From: an uncultured Paraburkholderia sp.
Lineage (GTDB): Bacteria > Pseudomonadota > Gammaproteobacteria > Burkholderiales > Burkholderiaceae
Assembly: GCA_940746715.1 (NCBI GenBank)
Contig: CALNWN010000005.1
Span: 248,001 to 312,000 of the forward strand
Length of the DNA: 64,000 nt
Reading direction: 5' to 3'
The notes below the pieces were generated by a model. The model was given only the letters and a program-made list of their open reading frames with translations, was not told where the DNA came from and did not search any database. A program made the translations under genes and the position numbers. This document shows, piece by piece, positions 47,164 to 56,157 of the stretch; positions within the stretch are counted from its first letter, which is position 1; each line of letters begins with the position of its first letter.

Positions 47164-48349
47164 TCATTCCTGCTCCTCCGTTTGGAGAGCGCCCACCACC
47201 TCCCCCACCACGACCGCCCATTCCCCCAACACCTGCTGTCTGAAAAGCCGCATTCCCGGATACCACGGCGAGTCGCTGCGCGCTTGCAGCCAGCACCAGT
47301 CGGAATTGGCCGGCAGCAGCCACACCGGCTTGCCGAGCGCGCCCGCGAGATGCGCGACGGCGGTGTCGACGGCAATTACCAGGTCGAGGTTCATGATGAG
47401 CGCCGCGGTGTCCTCGAAGTCGCCCAGTTCGCCGGTGAAATCGTGTGCGCGCAACGCCTGCGGCGCGCCGGCCAGCTGCGCGTGCGCCGGGCCTTTTTGC
47501 AGCGGATACCAGCTCACGTTCGCGATATCGGCAAGCGGGTGGAGATCGGTGAGCGCCATCGACCGGTAGCGGTCGTTGCCGAATGTCGGACTGCCCGCCA
47601 CACCAGGCCGACTTTGCGGTTTGCGCCGCCGCTCGCCGCGAGTTGGCTCGCCACGCTTCGACCTTCGCGTCGTCCGCAAACAGATACGGCAGGTCAGCCG
47701 GAATCGTGGCCAGTTCGGTCCCGACGCAGGAGGGCACGCTCATCATCGGCACCCAGAAGTCGTATGGCGCGTCCGGCTTGCCGGCGAACGCGCGATGCAC
47801 GCCCGGCACGCGTTGGATGAGCCGCAGCAAAGGCTCGCGCACGCACACATCCACTAGCGCGCCGCGTTCGTGCAACACGCGCGCGTAGCGCAGAAACTGA
47901 AAGTGATCGCCGAAACCCTGTTCGCCGACGATCAGCAAGCGCCGCCCGTCGAGCGGCTCGCCGCGCCATTCGGCCACGCCCGCGACCGCCAGCGCGTCGT
48001 AGTCGCTCTTGCGCCAGCGCAGCGCAAACTCGGCCCATCCTTCTGTATAGTCGCCGCGCTTGAGCAGCAGCCACGCGAGGTTCTGATGCGCGTCCGCGTA
48101 ATCGGGGTCTTGCGACAGCGCCTCGCGATAGAACGTCTCTTCTTCGTCGAGGCGCCACTGCGCACCGAGCGAACCGCCGAGGCACACCAGGTTCGTCGGA
48201 TTCGCCTTGAGCGCAACGGCGCGCCGGTAATGCGCCTCCGCCCCGGCATAGTCGCCGCGCTTGCCGATCGCGCTGCCCAAGTTGACGTGCGCCTCGGCGT
48301 AATCCGGACGCAGCGCGCTTCGCCCGGGCCTAACCGGCGGCTCGCGCAT
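47164..48349 (-). pseudogene. TPR-glycosyltransferase (ADP-heptose-type GT) protein, truncated and frameshifted
   Basis: The TPR part (RPDYAEAHVNLGSAIGKRGD, YRRAVALKANPTNLVCLGGS) is followed by the GT-B domain with LLIVGEQGFGDHFQFLRYAR. A shift near 47590 puts the C-terminal nucleotide-sugar part (LGDFEDTAALIMNLDLVIAV, LAGALGKPVWLLPANSDWCW) in another frame, ending at 47164. The 5' part of the gene is also gone: the first repeat starts inside the 3' end of the 5-FCL gene (48330-48349), with no ATG or ribosome site in a normal place. It resembles the large TPR glycosyltransferases that modify surface structures. Confidence 0.85.
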
Positions 48350-48917
48350 GCAACCCCGTCTCCGTGACGATCATGTCGAGCGGAATGTCATGCGCTTCGC
48401 GCTCGAGCGCGGGCGTGCGGCATGCTTCATACGCGACACCTACCGTAATCGGCCTTGTCGCACAGGGCCAGCCGGCGAGCGTGCGGTCGTAATAGCCGCC
48501 GCCGTAGCCTAGCCGGTAGCCATCGGCGTCGAAACCCACGCAGGGCACGAGCAGCAGCTCGGGAATCACCGGGCGTTCCGTTGCCGGCTCGGCAATCTTG
48601 TGATGGCCGATCTTCATCGGCGCGTCGGGCGACCACGCGTGGAACTCGAGCGGCAAGCCGCGTTCCCTGATGATCGGCAGACTGGCTTCACGCGGCGAGC
48701 CGCCGGTCAGCCAGACGGAGACCGCTGCGCGCGCATCGAATTCGCCGGCGAGCGGCCAGTAGAACCCCACGCTTTTGACATCGTAATGCTTTAGCGCGTC
48801 GAGCACGCGGCGCCCGAGCGCGGCATTGTTCGTCGGCTCGGAAGCCGCTTGCAGCCTTGCTTCCAATAGCATTCGACGCAGCGCCTTTTTCGATTCGGCG
48901 GAAGGGTTGCATGCTAT
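48330..48917 (-). CDS. 5-formyltetrahydrofolate cyclo-ligase; start codon uncertain
   Basis: About 195 residues. NPSAESKKALRRMLLEARLQ is the ATP-binding start, and the conserved GLPLEFHAWSPDAPM, PELLLVPCVGFDADGYRLGY and GGGYYDRTLAG motifs define the family. The enzyme converts 5-formyl-THF to 5,10-methenyl-THF using ATP. The codon at the expected start (48917) reads ATA, perhaps a mutated ATG; the next in-frame ATG is at 48872. The frame is also open upstream to 49019, overlapping slt. The 3' end overlaps the TPR pseudogene by about 20 bp. Confidence 0.8.
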   Translation of the reverse strand: MACNPSAESKKALRRMLLEARLQAASEPTNNAALGRRVLDALKHYDVKSVGFYWPLAGEFDARAAVSVWLTGGSPREASLPIIRERGLPLEFHAWSPDAPMKIGHHKIAEPATERPVIPELLLVPCVGFDADGYRLGYGGGYYDRTLAGWPCATRPITVGVAYEACRTPALEREAHDIPLDMIVTETGLHARAAG

Positions 48918-48949
48918 GCTTGGGTTCAATTCGCGCTCCAGAAACAACG

Positions 48950-50501
48950 ATGTCAAAAAGTCTTTTTCGAGTATATCGCGCGGCCGGTATGGCGCTTGCC
49001 GCAGCCGCTCTCGTCGCATGCAGCACCGCGTCAGCCGTCAAGCCACTTCCCATTTCGCAGCTCACCAACGACGACCAGATTTTCGTCCAGTTGCGCGAGG
49101 CCGCCCGCAATAACGACGCGGCGCGCGCGGCGCAGCTCGCGAGCATGATTCCGGGCTATCCGGCGCCTTCGTATCTGGAGTATTTCCAGCTCAAGCCGCA
49201 GCTCTTCGATTCGGGCGGCCATGCGCGCGTCGACGCGCCGGTGCTCGCGTTCCTGCAGAAATACGACGTCAGGCCATTGCCGACCGCATGCGCAACGACT
49301 ATCTGACGGTGCTCGGCACGCGCCACGACTGGCGCAACTTCGATCAGCAATATGCACGCTTTGTCCTGAACGACGACACGCAGGTGAAGTGCTACGCGCT
49401 CGAATCGCGTGCGTCGCGCGGCGAGAATGTCGCGGACGCGGCGCGCTGCTCGTCGATCCGAAATGGTACGGCGACGGCTGTGTCGACCTGATCACCATGC
49501 TCGGCGTCAGCAAGCAGTTCAGTACCGACGACATCTGGCAGCAAATCCGTCTCGCGTACGAACAGAACTACACGAATGTCGGCAGCAAGCTCGTCGACGC
49601 GCTCGGCGACCAGGCGCCCGATCCGGTGCTGTTCGGCCAGACCGCGAATACGCCGCCGTTGCTGCTCGCGCGCGGCGTTGGTGCCGATCCGCAATCGCAT
49701 CAGCTCGCGTTGCTTGCTATCACGCGCATGGCGCGCAACGATCCTGCCATGGCGGCGGCCACATTTGCGTCGGTCGCGCCCTCGCTGAATTCGCCGGAGC
49801 GCGCCATCGGCTGGGGCACGATTGCCTAGCAGGCCGCCGCGAAGCAGATGCCGAGCGCGACCGACTGGTACCGCCTGTCGGCGAACGCGCCGCTCTCCAA
49901 TCCCGCGTACGAATGGCGCACGCGCACGGCGCTTCTCGCCGGCGACTGGAATATGGTGCGCTGGTCGATCGAGCAGATGCCGGCGGCGCTGCGGTATCTG
50001 TCGCCGTTCCGCGACATCGTCGAGCGCGATGCGCAGTCGACCGGTCTGGACGTGGAATGGGCGTACGGGCTGATTCTCTAGGAATCGCGCTTTATCATCA
50101 ACGCGCGTTCGGAAGTCGGCGCGGGCGGTTTGATGCAGTTGATGCCGGGCACGGCGCAGCTCGTCGCGAAAAAGATCGGCCTCGGCCCGATTTCGCGCGA
50201 GCAGATGAACGATATCAACACCAACATCCTGCTCGGCACGAACTATCTGTCGATGATCTACAATCAGTTCGATGGATCCGCCGTGCTGGCCACCGCGGGT
50301 TACAACGCCGGTCCGGGCCGTCCGCGCAACTGGCGGCAGTCGTTGCAGCATCCGGTTGAAGGCGCGATCTTCGCCGAGGCGATTCCGTTCCAGGAAACGC
50401 GCGACTACGTTAAGAATGTGTTGTCCAACACGGTCTACTACGCGGCATTGTTCGAAGGCCCGCAATCGCTGAAGGCGCGTCTGGGTTACCTCGCACCGTA
50501 A
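48950..50501 (+). pseudogene. slt: Soluble lytic murein transglycosylase, inactivated
   Basis: About 640 residues are usual. The start at 48950 gives MSKSLFRVYRAAGMALAAAA with a lipobox-like LVAC. The helical superhelix domain is split by shifts near 49270 and 49445. TAG at 49827-49829 (GTIA-stop-QAAAKQ) and TAG at 50079-50081 follow. The second stop lies exactly in the catalytic motif: normal RQESRF reads L-stop-ESRF, so the active-site Glu region is cut off. The lytic domain that follows is otherwise well kept (VGAGGLMQLMPGTAQLVAKK, LATAGYNAGPGRPRNW). The enzyme cleaves peptidoglycan glycan strands in the periplasm. Confidence 0.92.
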
Positions 50502-50581
50502 GCGCCGTGCCGCCGCTGCCTCGTGCGAGGCGGCGGCGCGCCTCGCCAGCCGTTGCCGCGGCTTCCACCAGGGAGTCGAAA

Positions 50582-51535
50582 ATGCGACATAAAGCCATTG
50601 CGATCGTCGGCGGTTCCGGGTTTATCGGAAGCCATCTCGTCAACGCCCTCGTTGAAATGGGCAAAGACGTGCGCATCGCCACGCGGCGGCGCTACAACGC
50701 GCGCCATCTCACGCTGCTGCCCATTGACGTGATCGAAACCGACGTTTTCGATCCGGTGCAGCTTGCGCGCTTTGTCGAAGGCACCGACTGCGTCATCAAC
50801 CTGGTCGGCACGCTGCACGGCAAACGCCGCACGCCCTACGGTCCCGAGTTCGCGCGCGCGCATGTCGAACTGCCCACGCGAATCGCCGCGGCTTGCGAAG
50901 GCAAGGGCGTGCATCGGCTGATTCATTTGAGCGCGCTCGGCGCGGACCCGAACGGCCCGAGCATGTACTCGCGCTCCAAGGGTGACGGCGAGAAAGCGGT
51001 GCACGCGGCGAATCTTGCATGGACGGTGTTCCGGCCGTCGGTGGTGTTCGGTCCCGAAGACCAGTTCCTCAACAAGTTCGCGTTTCTGCAGCGCATCTTT
51101 CCGGTGATTCCGCTGGCCATGCCGGACGCGAAGTTTCAGCCGGTTTATGTCGGCGACGTGGCCAAGGCCATTGTGAATGTGCTCGATCTCGATGCCGCCA
51201 ACGGCAAGACCTATGAACTCGGCGGCCCGAGCGTGTATACGCATGAAGAGCTCGTCGAATATTGCGGCGGCGTCATCGGCCGGCACGCGAGCATCATCCG
51301 TCTGCCCGACGCGCTCGCGCGCATGCAGGCGATGACCTTCGAAATGGCGCCCGGTGAACCGGTTATCACGCGCGACAATCTCGACTCCATGAAAGTCGAC
51401 AACGTGCTGAGCCGCCCGCTTGCGCCCGAGCTGGGCATCGAGCCCGCCAGCATCGAAACCATTGCGCCCGTCTATCTGACCGGCGCGTCGTCACGTTCGC
51501 GTTTCGATGCGTTCCGCGCGAGCGCGGGGCGCTGA
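50582..51535 (+). CDS. NAD(P)-dependent epimerase/dehydratase, complex I NDUFA9 type
   Basis: Intact, 317 residues, an atypical extended SDR. The cofactor motif is IVGGSGFIGSHLVNAL (residues 8-23), followed by INLVGTLHGKRR and the HLSALGADPNGPSMYSRSK segment in place of the usual YxxxK. The C-terminal half has WTVFRPSVVFGPEDQFLNKF. Related proteins occur as the NDUFA9 subunit of complex I and as stand-alone quinone- or sugar-related enzymes. It lies 80 bp after slt and 37 bp before gst, in the same direction. Confidence 0.9.
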   Translation: MRHKAIAIVGGSGFIGSHLVNALVEMGKDVRIATRRRYNARHLTLLPIDVIETDVFDPVQLARFVEGTDCVINLVGTLHGKRRTPYGPEFARAHVELPTRIAAACEGKGVHRLIHLSALGADPNGPSMYSRSKGDGEKAVHAANLAWTVFRPSVVFGPEDQFLNKFAFLQRIFPVIPLAMPDAKFQPVYVGDVAKAIVNVLDLDAANGKTYELGGPSVYTHEELVEYCGGVIGRHASIIRLPDALARMQAMTFEMAPGEPVITRDNLDSMKVDNVLSRPLAPELGIEPASIETIAPVYLTGASSRSRFDAFRASAGR

Positions 51536-51572
51536 TCTCTTTTCACTTTTTCCACTCTTCATACGAACCGGC

Positions 51573-52224
51573 ATGAAGCTGCTTATTGGTGACAAGAACT
51601 ATTCATCGTGGTCGATGCGGCCGTGGCTGCTGCTGAAGCACTTCGGCATTGCGTTCGACGAAGTGCTGATTCATCTGAACCAGCCGGGCACGAATGCCGC
51701 GGTCCTCGCGCACGCGCCGAACGGGCCAGGCAAAATTCCCTGTCTGATCGACGATGCGGGCGAGGCGATCTGGGACTCGCTCGCCATTGCCGAGACGCTC
51801 GCCGAGCGTTTCCCCCAGCACGCGCTATGGCCGCGCGACGCGGCGGCGCGCGCGTGCCCGCAGCGTCAGCGCCGAGATGCACTCAGGCTTCGGCGAATTG
51901 CGCTCGAACAAGTGGATGAACATTCGCGCGTCGTTTCCCGGCAAGAATGCGAAGCCGGGCGTGCTGGCCGACATCGCGCGTATCGAGGCGATCTGGCGCG
52001 ACTGCCTCGGCACCTACGGCGGGCCTTTCCTGTTCGGCGAATTCAGTATTGCGGACGCCATGTATGCGCCGGTGGCCATGCGCTTTAACACGTGGCAGCC
52101 GGCGTTGTCGGAGACGTCGCAGGCTTATGTTCGTCGGCTGATGCAAGAACCGGCGGTCAAAGCCTGGATCGACGACGCGTTGAGCGACACCTACGCCGTG
52201 CCGTATCTCGACGAATGCCCATGA
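51573..52224 (+). pseudogene. Glutathione S-transferase, frameshifted
   Basis: About 217 residues. The thioredoxin-like N domain (KLLIGDKNYSSWSMRPWLLL) has the conserved NYSSWS segment, and IWDSLAIAETLAERF gives the cis-Pro/Asp-Ser glutathione site. A shift near 51850, in a GCGCGCG run, moves the all-helical C domain (SAEMHSGFGELRSNKWMNIR, FGEFSIADAMYAPVAMRF) into another frame. The end (AVPYLDECP, TGA 52222-52224) overlaps the cca start. It conjugated or reduced with glutathione; the substrate is unknown. Confidence 0.9.
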
Positions 52225-53453
52225 ATATCTATGCAGTAGGCGGCGCGATTCGCGACGAACTGCTCGGCGTGCCGGTGCAGGACCGCGATTACGTGGTGGT
52301 CGGCGCGACGCCCGAGCAGATGGTCGCGCAGGGTTATCGTCCGGTGGGCAAAGACTTTCCGGTGTTCCTGCATCCCGAGACGCATGAGGAATACGCGCTC
52401 GCGCGCACCGAGCGGAAGACGGCCGCCGGCTATCACGGCTTCCAGTTTTTCTATGCGCCGGACGTGACGCTCGAGGAAGACCTCGCGCGCCGCGACCTGA
52501 CCATCAACGCGATGGCGCGCGAAGTGCGCCCCGACGGCGAATTGACGGGGCCGGTCGTCGATCCGTTCAGCGGCCAGCGCGACTTGCACGCCAAAGTCTT
52601 CCGTCATGTCAGCGACGCGTTCCTGGAAGATCCCGTGCGCATTTTGCGGATCGCGCGTTTCGCTGCGCGCTTCGCGGACTTCACCGTCGCGCCCGAGACA
52701 CTCGCGCTGATGCGCAAGATGGTCGCCGAGGGCGAAGTGGACGCGCTCGTCGCCGAACGCGTGTGGCAGGAGGTGTCACGCGGGCTGATGGAAAAAAAGC
52801 CGTCGCGCATGTTCGAGGTTTTGCGCGAGTGCGGCGCGTTGGCGCGGATTCTGCCGGAGATCGACGCGCTCTTCGGCGTTCCGCAGCGCGCGGACTATCA
52901 CCCGGAGGTGGATACGGGCGTGCACGTGATGATGGTGCTCGACCACGCCGCACAGCAGGGCTACGCGCTGCCGGTGCGGTTCGCCGCGCTGACGCACGAC
53001 CTCGGCAAGGCCACCACGCCACCAGACATCCTGCCGCGCCACCTCGGCCACGAAGGACGCAGCGTCGATCTGCTCAAGCCTCTGTGCGAGCGCCTGCGCG
53101 TGCCGAACCAATGCCGCGACCTCGCGCTGCTGGTCGCGCGCGAGCACGGCAACATTCATCGCGTGATGGAAATGGGCGCGGCTGCGCTCGTGCGGCTGCT
53201 GGAGCGCGGCGATGCGATTCGCAAGCCTTCGCGTTTCGCCGAAGCCTTGCAGGCGTGCGAGGCGGACGCGCGGGGGCGGCTCGGTTTCGAGGCGCGCGAA
53301 TATCCGCAGGCGGAGCGTCTGAGAGTCGCGCTCGTCGCCGCGCGCGGCGTGGATGCGGGCGCTGTCGCGAAGCGGTTCGCCGATGCGCCGGCCGGGATTA
53401 AGGACGCCGTACACGAGGAGCGCGTGCGCGCGGTGGCGGCGGCGCTGGAGTGA
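52221..53453 (+). CDS. cca: Multifunctional CCA tRNA nucleotidyltransferase
   Basis: Intact, 410 residues. The polymerase head starts MNIYAVGGAIRDELLGVPVQ, then DRDYVVVGATPEQMVAQGYR, and the RRDLTINAMARE motif follows near residue 95. A C-terminal HD phosphohydrolase domain has the catalytic AALTHDLGKATTP near residue 258, which marks the three-activity enzyme. It adds or repairs the CCA end of tRNAs. The start at 52221 overlaps the gst stop by 4 bp; an ATG six bases earlier is also in frame. Confidence 0.96.
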   Translation: MNIYAVGGAIRDELLGVPVQDRDYVVVGATPEQMVAQGYRPVGKDFPVFLHPETHEEYALARTERKTAAGYHGFQFFYAPDVTLEEDLARRDLTINAMAREVRPDGELTGPVVDPFSGQRDLHAKVFRHVSDAFLEDPVRILRIARFAARFADFTVAPETLALMRKMVAEGEVDALVAERVWQEVSRGLMEKKPSRMFEVLRECGALARILPEIDALFGVPQRADYHPEVDTGVHVMMVLDHAAQQGYALPVRFAALTHDLGKATTPPDILPRHLGHEGRSVDLLKPLCERLRVPNQCRDLALLVAREHGNIHRVMEMGAAALVRLLERGDAIRKPSRFAEALQACEADARGRLGFEAREYPQAERLRVALVAARGVDAGAVAKRFADAPAGIKDAVHEERVRAVAAALE

Positions 53454-53483
53454 GCGGCGGGGGCGGCTTGCTCCCGCCGGCTT

Positions 53484-53666
53484 CTACAGAAGTCTGGCGA
53501 TGAGCGACAGCAGCAGTGTCGACATGAACGGGAAATGATATTCGCGCCCGAACAGACGCAGCGTCACGTCGCCCGGCATGCGCCCGATGCCCAGCTTGCG
53601 CAGCCACGGCCAGCAGGCCGACAGCACGGCCAGGGCGACAAAGGTGGTCAGCAGCCAGCGGATCAT
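53484..53666 (-). CDS. DUF2905 membrane protein
   Basis: Intact, 60 residues. Two hydrophobic helices (LLTTFVALAVLSACWPWLR and FPFMSTLLLSLIARLL) flank LGIGRMPGDVTLRLFGREYH, the DUF2905 signature. Its function is unknown. It begins 16 bp after the midA stop on the same strand and ends in TAG, showing that TAG is an ordinary terminator here. Confidence 0.88.
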   Translation of the reverse strand: MIRWLLTTFVALAVLSACWPWLRKLGIGRMPGDVTLRLFGREYHFPFMSTLLLSLIARLL

Positions 53667-53682
53667 CGCGAGTATCCCGGCA

Positions 53683-54873
53683 TCACAAAGTGTGCGAGCG
53701 GTCGCCGCTGGAAAACGCCTGCAGCTTGTCGTCGAGCCCGCGCGAGAACGCGATCACCTTGAAGAGCTCGCCCATTTCGGCCTCCGAGAGCAGCTTCTGC
53801 ACCGCATTCGCCGCGGGCAGAAAGCGAGCGGTGTCTGCAGGATCGATTTGGGTAAGCGCATCGGTCATGCCCGCGTTCAGCAGGAAGCGCGCTTGCGATG
53901 TGAAGCCGAGCAGATCCGCGCCGGTCTCCACGCCCGCTTCGGCGATGCCGGTAAATTCCACGTGCGCGGTAATGTCCTGCAAGCCCGGATAGACAAACGG
54001 ATCGCCATGCGCGCGATGCCGGTAGTGGCACATCAGCGTGCCCTGCGTGCGCTGCGGGTGGTAGTACTCGTGACGCGGGAACCCGTAGTCGATGAAAAAC
54101 GCCGCGCCGCGCGCGAGCATCGTGCAAATGGTTCGCGTGAAGGCTCGCGCGGCGTCGTGCGTTTCGGCGATGTAATCGCCGCCGGCCGTGTCGATGTCGG
54201 ATAGCAGCGCCAGATCGGCAGACGCCGCGACCGGACGGTCTTCGAAGGCGAACCAGCCGTCGCGCCAGATCACGCCGCGTTCGCGCCAGGCGCCGTCCGC
54301 GCAGGCGAAGAGCCGCACCGGCATGGCGTCCAGCACTTCGTTGCCGATCACCACGCCTTCGAAGCGCTCAGGCAGCGCGTCCAGCCAGCGCACCTTGCCG
54401 GCGAGCGCGGGGGCTGCGGCTTCGATCGTCTCGCGCTGGCGCTCGCGCAACTCGCCGGACAGATCGACGATGGAGTAGCTGTCGAACTCCGCGCCCGGCG
54501 CCGCGAGCGCGTTCAGCAGGCCGGCCGCGAGCTTGCCGGTGCCGGCGCCGAATTCTATGACGTCGCGCGTGCCGCTCGCCTGCAAGGCTTCCGCGATGGG
54601 GCGTGCGAGCATGGCCGCGAAAAGCGGCGAGAGTTCCGGCGCGGTGACGAAGTCGCTGCCGTCGTCGCCGCGCAGGCCGAACTTGCGGGCGCCGCCGCTG
54701 TAATAGCCGAGACCGGGCGCGTACAGCGCGCGCTCCATGTAGCGGTCGAACGGCATCCAGCCGCCGGCGTCGTTGAGCTCCGCGCGAATCCGGGCGACGA
54801 GCGCCTCGGACTGCGCAAGCGCGCTCGGGCCGGGAGCAGGTAAACTATCCGGTTGGTGAGCTTTCGGATTCAT
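53683..54873 (-). CDS. MidA-type class I SAM-dependent methyltransferase
   Basis: Intact, 396 residues. The start at 54873 is preferred because the divergent pteridine-reductase-like gene begins 13 bp away; an in-frame ATG further upstream would overlap it. The block MPFDRYMERALYAPGLGYYS and the SAM motif DVIEFGAGTGKLAAGLLNAL (near residue 108) are typical. FFIDYGFPRHEYYHPQRTQG, then GTLMCHYRHRAHGDPF, are the conserved features of the MidA/NDUFAF7 family. In eukaryotes this protein dimethylates an arginine of a complex I subunit; the bacterial substrate is less clear. Confidence 0.88.
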   Translation of the reverse strand: MNPKAHQPDSLPAPGPSALAQSEALVARIRAELNDAGGWMPFDRYMERALYAPGLGYYSGGARKFGLRGDDGSDFVTAPELSPLFAAMLARPIAEALQASGTRDVIEFGAGTGKLAAGLLNALAAPGAEFDSYSIVDLSGELRERQRETIEAAAPALAGKVRWLDALPERFEGVVIGNEVLDAMPVRLFACADGAWRERGVIWRDGWFAFEDRPVAASADLALLSDIDTAGGDYIAETHDAARAFTRTICTMLARGAAFFIDYGFPRHEYYHPQRTQGTLMCHYRHRAHGDPFVYPGLQDITAHVEFTGIAEAGVETGADLLGFTSQARFLLNAGMTDALTQIDPADTARFLPAANAVQKLLSEAEMGELFKVIAFSRGLDDKLQAFSSGDRSHTL

Positions 54874-54886
54874 TCCCGCATTGTAA

Positions 54887-55702
54887 ATGACCGCTTCTAC
54901 GGACACCGCCGCCCGCGCGCCCGACGCGCTGCGCGTCGTGCTGATTACCGGCGCCGCGCACCGCATCGGACGCGCGCTCGCGCTCGGTTTTGCCGCGCGA
55001 GGCTGGGACGTCGCCGTGCACTATGGCGCCTCGCGACGCGAAGCCGAAGAAGTGGTCAGGGAAATCGCCGCGCTGGGCCGCCGGGCGGTGGCTTTGCCCG
55101 CCGAGCTGGGCGACGAGGCGCAGGTCGCCGGTTTGTTGCCGGCCTGTATCGCGGCGCTGGGCCGGCCGGCGTGCGTCGTCAACAATGCGTCGCGCTTCGA
55201 GGAAGACACGGCGCGCAACATCGGCTATGAGCTGCTGCTCAAGCTCACTGCAATGAACCTGGGCGCGCCGCTCGTGCTCGCGCGCATGCTGTACGACGCC
55301 ACGCCGCAAGCCGCGCTGACGGACGAAACGCAGCGCAGCGTGGTGATCAACGTGCTGGACCAGAAGCTGTACAACATGAACCCGGACTACCTGTCCTACA
55401 CGCTGTCGAAGGCGGCGTTGCAGACCGCCACCGTCGCGCTCGCGCAGGCGCTGGCGCCGAAGGTCCGCGTGGTCGGGCTCGCGCCGGGCCTCACGATGCA
55501 ATCCGGCGATCAGACCGCGGAAAGTTTCGCGGCCGCTCACCGTGTAACGCCTTTGGGCCGCGCGTCGCGGCCGGAGGATATTGTCGCCGCCGCGCTGTAT
55601 CTCGCGGATGCAACCGGCGTCACTGGAACGACGCTGGTGGTCGACGGCGGGCAGCACCTCGTGCCGCTGCCGCGCGACGTAATGTTTTTGACGGGCGCCT
55701 GA
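54887..55702 (+). CDS. SDR oxidoreductase, pteridine (dihydromonapterin) reductase-like
   Basis: Intact, 271 residues. LITGAAHRIGRALALGFAAR is the SDR cofactor motif with the His-Arg typical of pteridine reductases, NNASRFEEDTARNIG lies near residue 100, and the catalytic segment is DQKLYNMNPDYLSYTLSKAAL near residue 162. The ending TGTTLVVDGGQHLVPLPRDV is usual. Reducing dihydromonapterin or dihydrofolate would fit the folate gene folB lying 53 bp downstream. It is divergent from midA. Confidence 0.85.
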   Translation: MTASTDTAARAPDALRVVLITGAAHRIGRALALGFAARGWDVAVHYGASRREAEEVVREIAALGRRAVALPAELGDEAQVAGLLPACIAALGRPACVVNNASRFEEDTARNIGYELLLKLTAMNLGAPLVLARMLYDATPQAALTDETQRSVVINVLDQKLYNMNPDYLSYTLSKAALQTATVALAQALAPKVRVVGLAPGLTMQSGDQTAESFAAAHRVTPLGRASRPEDIVAAALYLADATGVTGTTLVVDGGQHLVPLPRDVMFLTGA

Positions 55703-55755
55703 AGAAGGTCCGCGCCCTTTGCGTGCCACGCACGCTTTTTTCGACTGGAACGAAC

Positions 55756-56157
55756 ATGTTTGCCGCTCTTTCGCATCCCCGGCTCGCCGATTGCCGCCGG
55801 CTCTTTCTGCGCAATTACGAAGTGCACATCAACATAGGCGTGCACGATTTCGAAAAGCGCGGCGAACAGCGCGTCGTGATCAACGTCGAACTGTTCGTGC
55901 CGCTCGCGCTTTCCACGCCGGTGGAGGACAAGCTGGCCGAGGTCGTCGACTATGATTTCATGCGCTCCACGATTTCGCGCCGCGTCGAGCAAGGCCATAT
56001 TCACTTGCAGGAAACGCTCTGCGACGACCTCGTGAAGACCATGCTCGCGCATCCGCAAGTGCGGGCCGCGCGCGTTTCGACCGAGAAGCCCGATGTTTAT
56101 CCCGACTGCGACGCAGTGGGCGTCGAAGTTTTCCGCATAAGGAGGACTGAGGCATGA
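55756..56157 (+). CDS. folB: Dihydroneopterin aldolase
   Basis: Intact, 133 residues. [20 protein letters not shown] and [17 protein letters not shown] are the conserved FolB start, and [20 protein letters not shown] and [16 protein letters not shown] carry the active-site Tyr/Glu region. It converts 7,8-dihydroneopterin to the 6-hydroxymethyl pterin in folate synthesis. Its stop overlaps the ttcA start by 4 bp (ATGA). Confidence 0.92.
   Translation: MFAALSHPRLADCRRLFLRNYEVHINIGVHDFEKRGEQRVVINVELFVPLALSTPVEDKLAEVVDYDFMRSTISRRVEQGHIHLQETLCDDLVKTMLAHPQVRAARVSTEKPDVYPDCDAVGVEVFRIRRTEA

Noticed and set aside
2151..50081. Amber (TAG) recoding or suppression as an explanation for in-frame TAGs
   Set aside because: TGA and TAA interruptions and many frameshifts occur in the same set of genes, and TAG is used as an ordinary terminator (for example by the DUF2905 gene). 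Decay explains all of these together.
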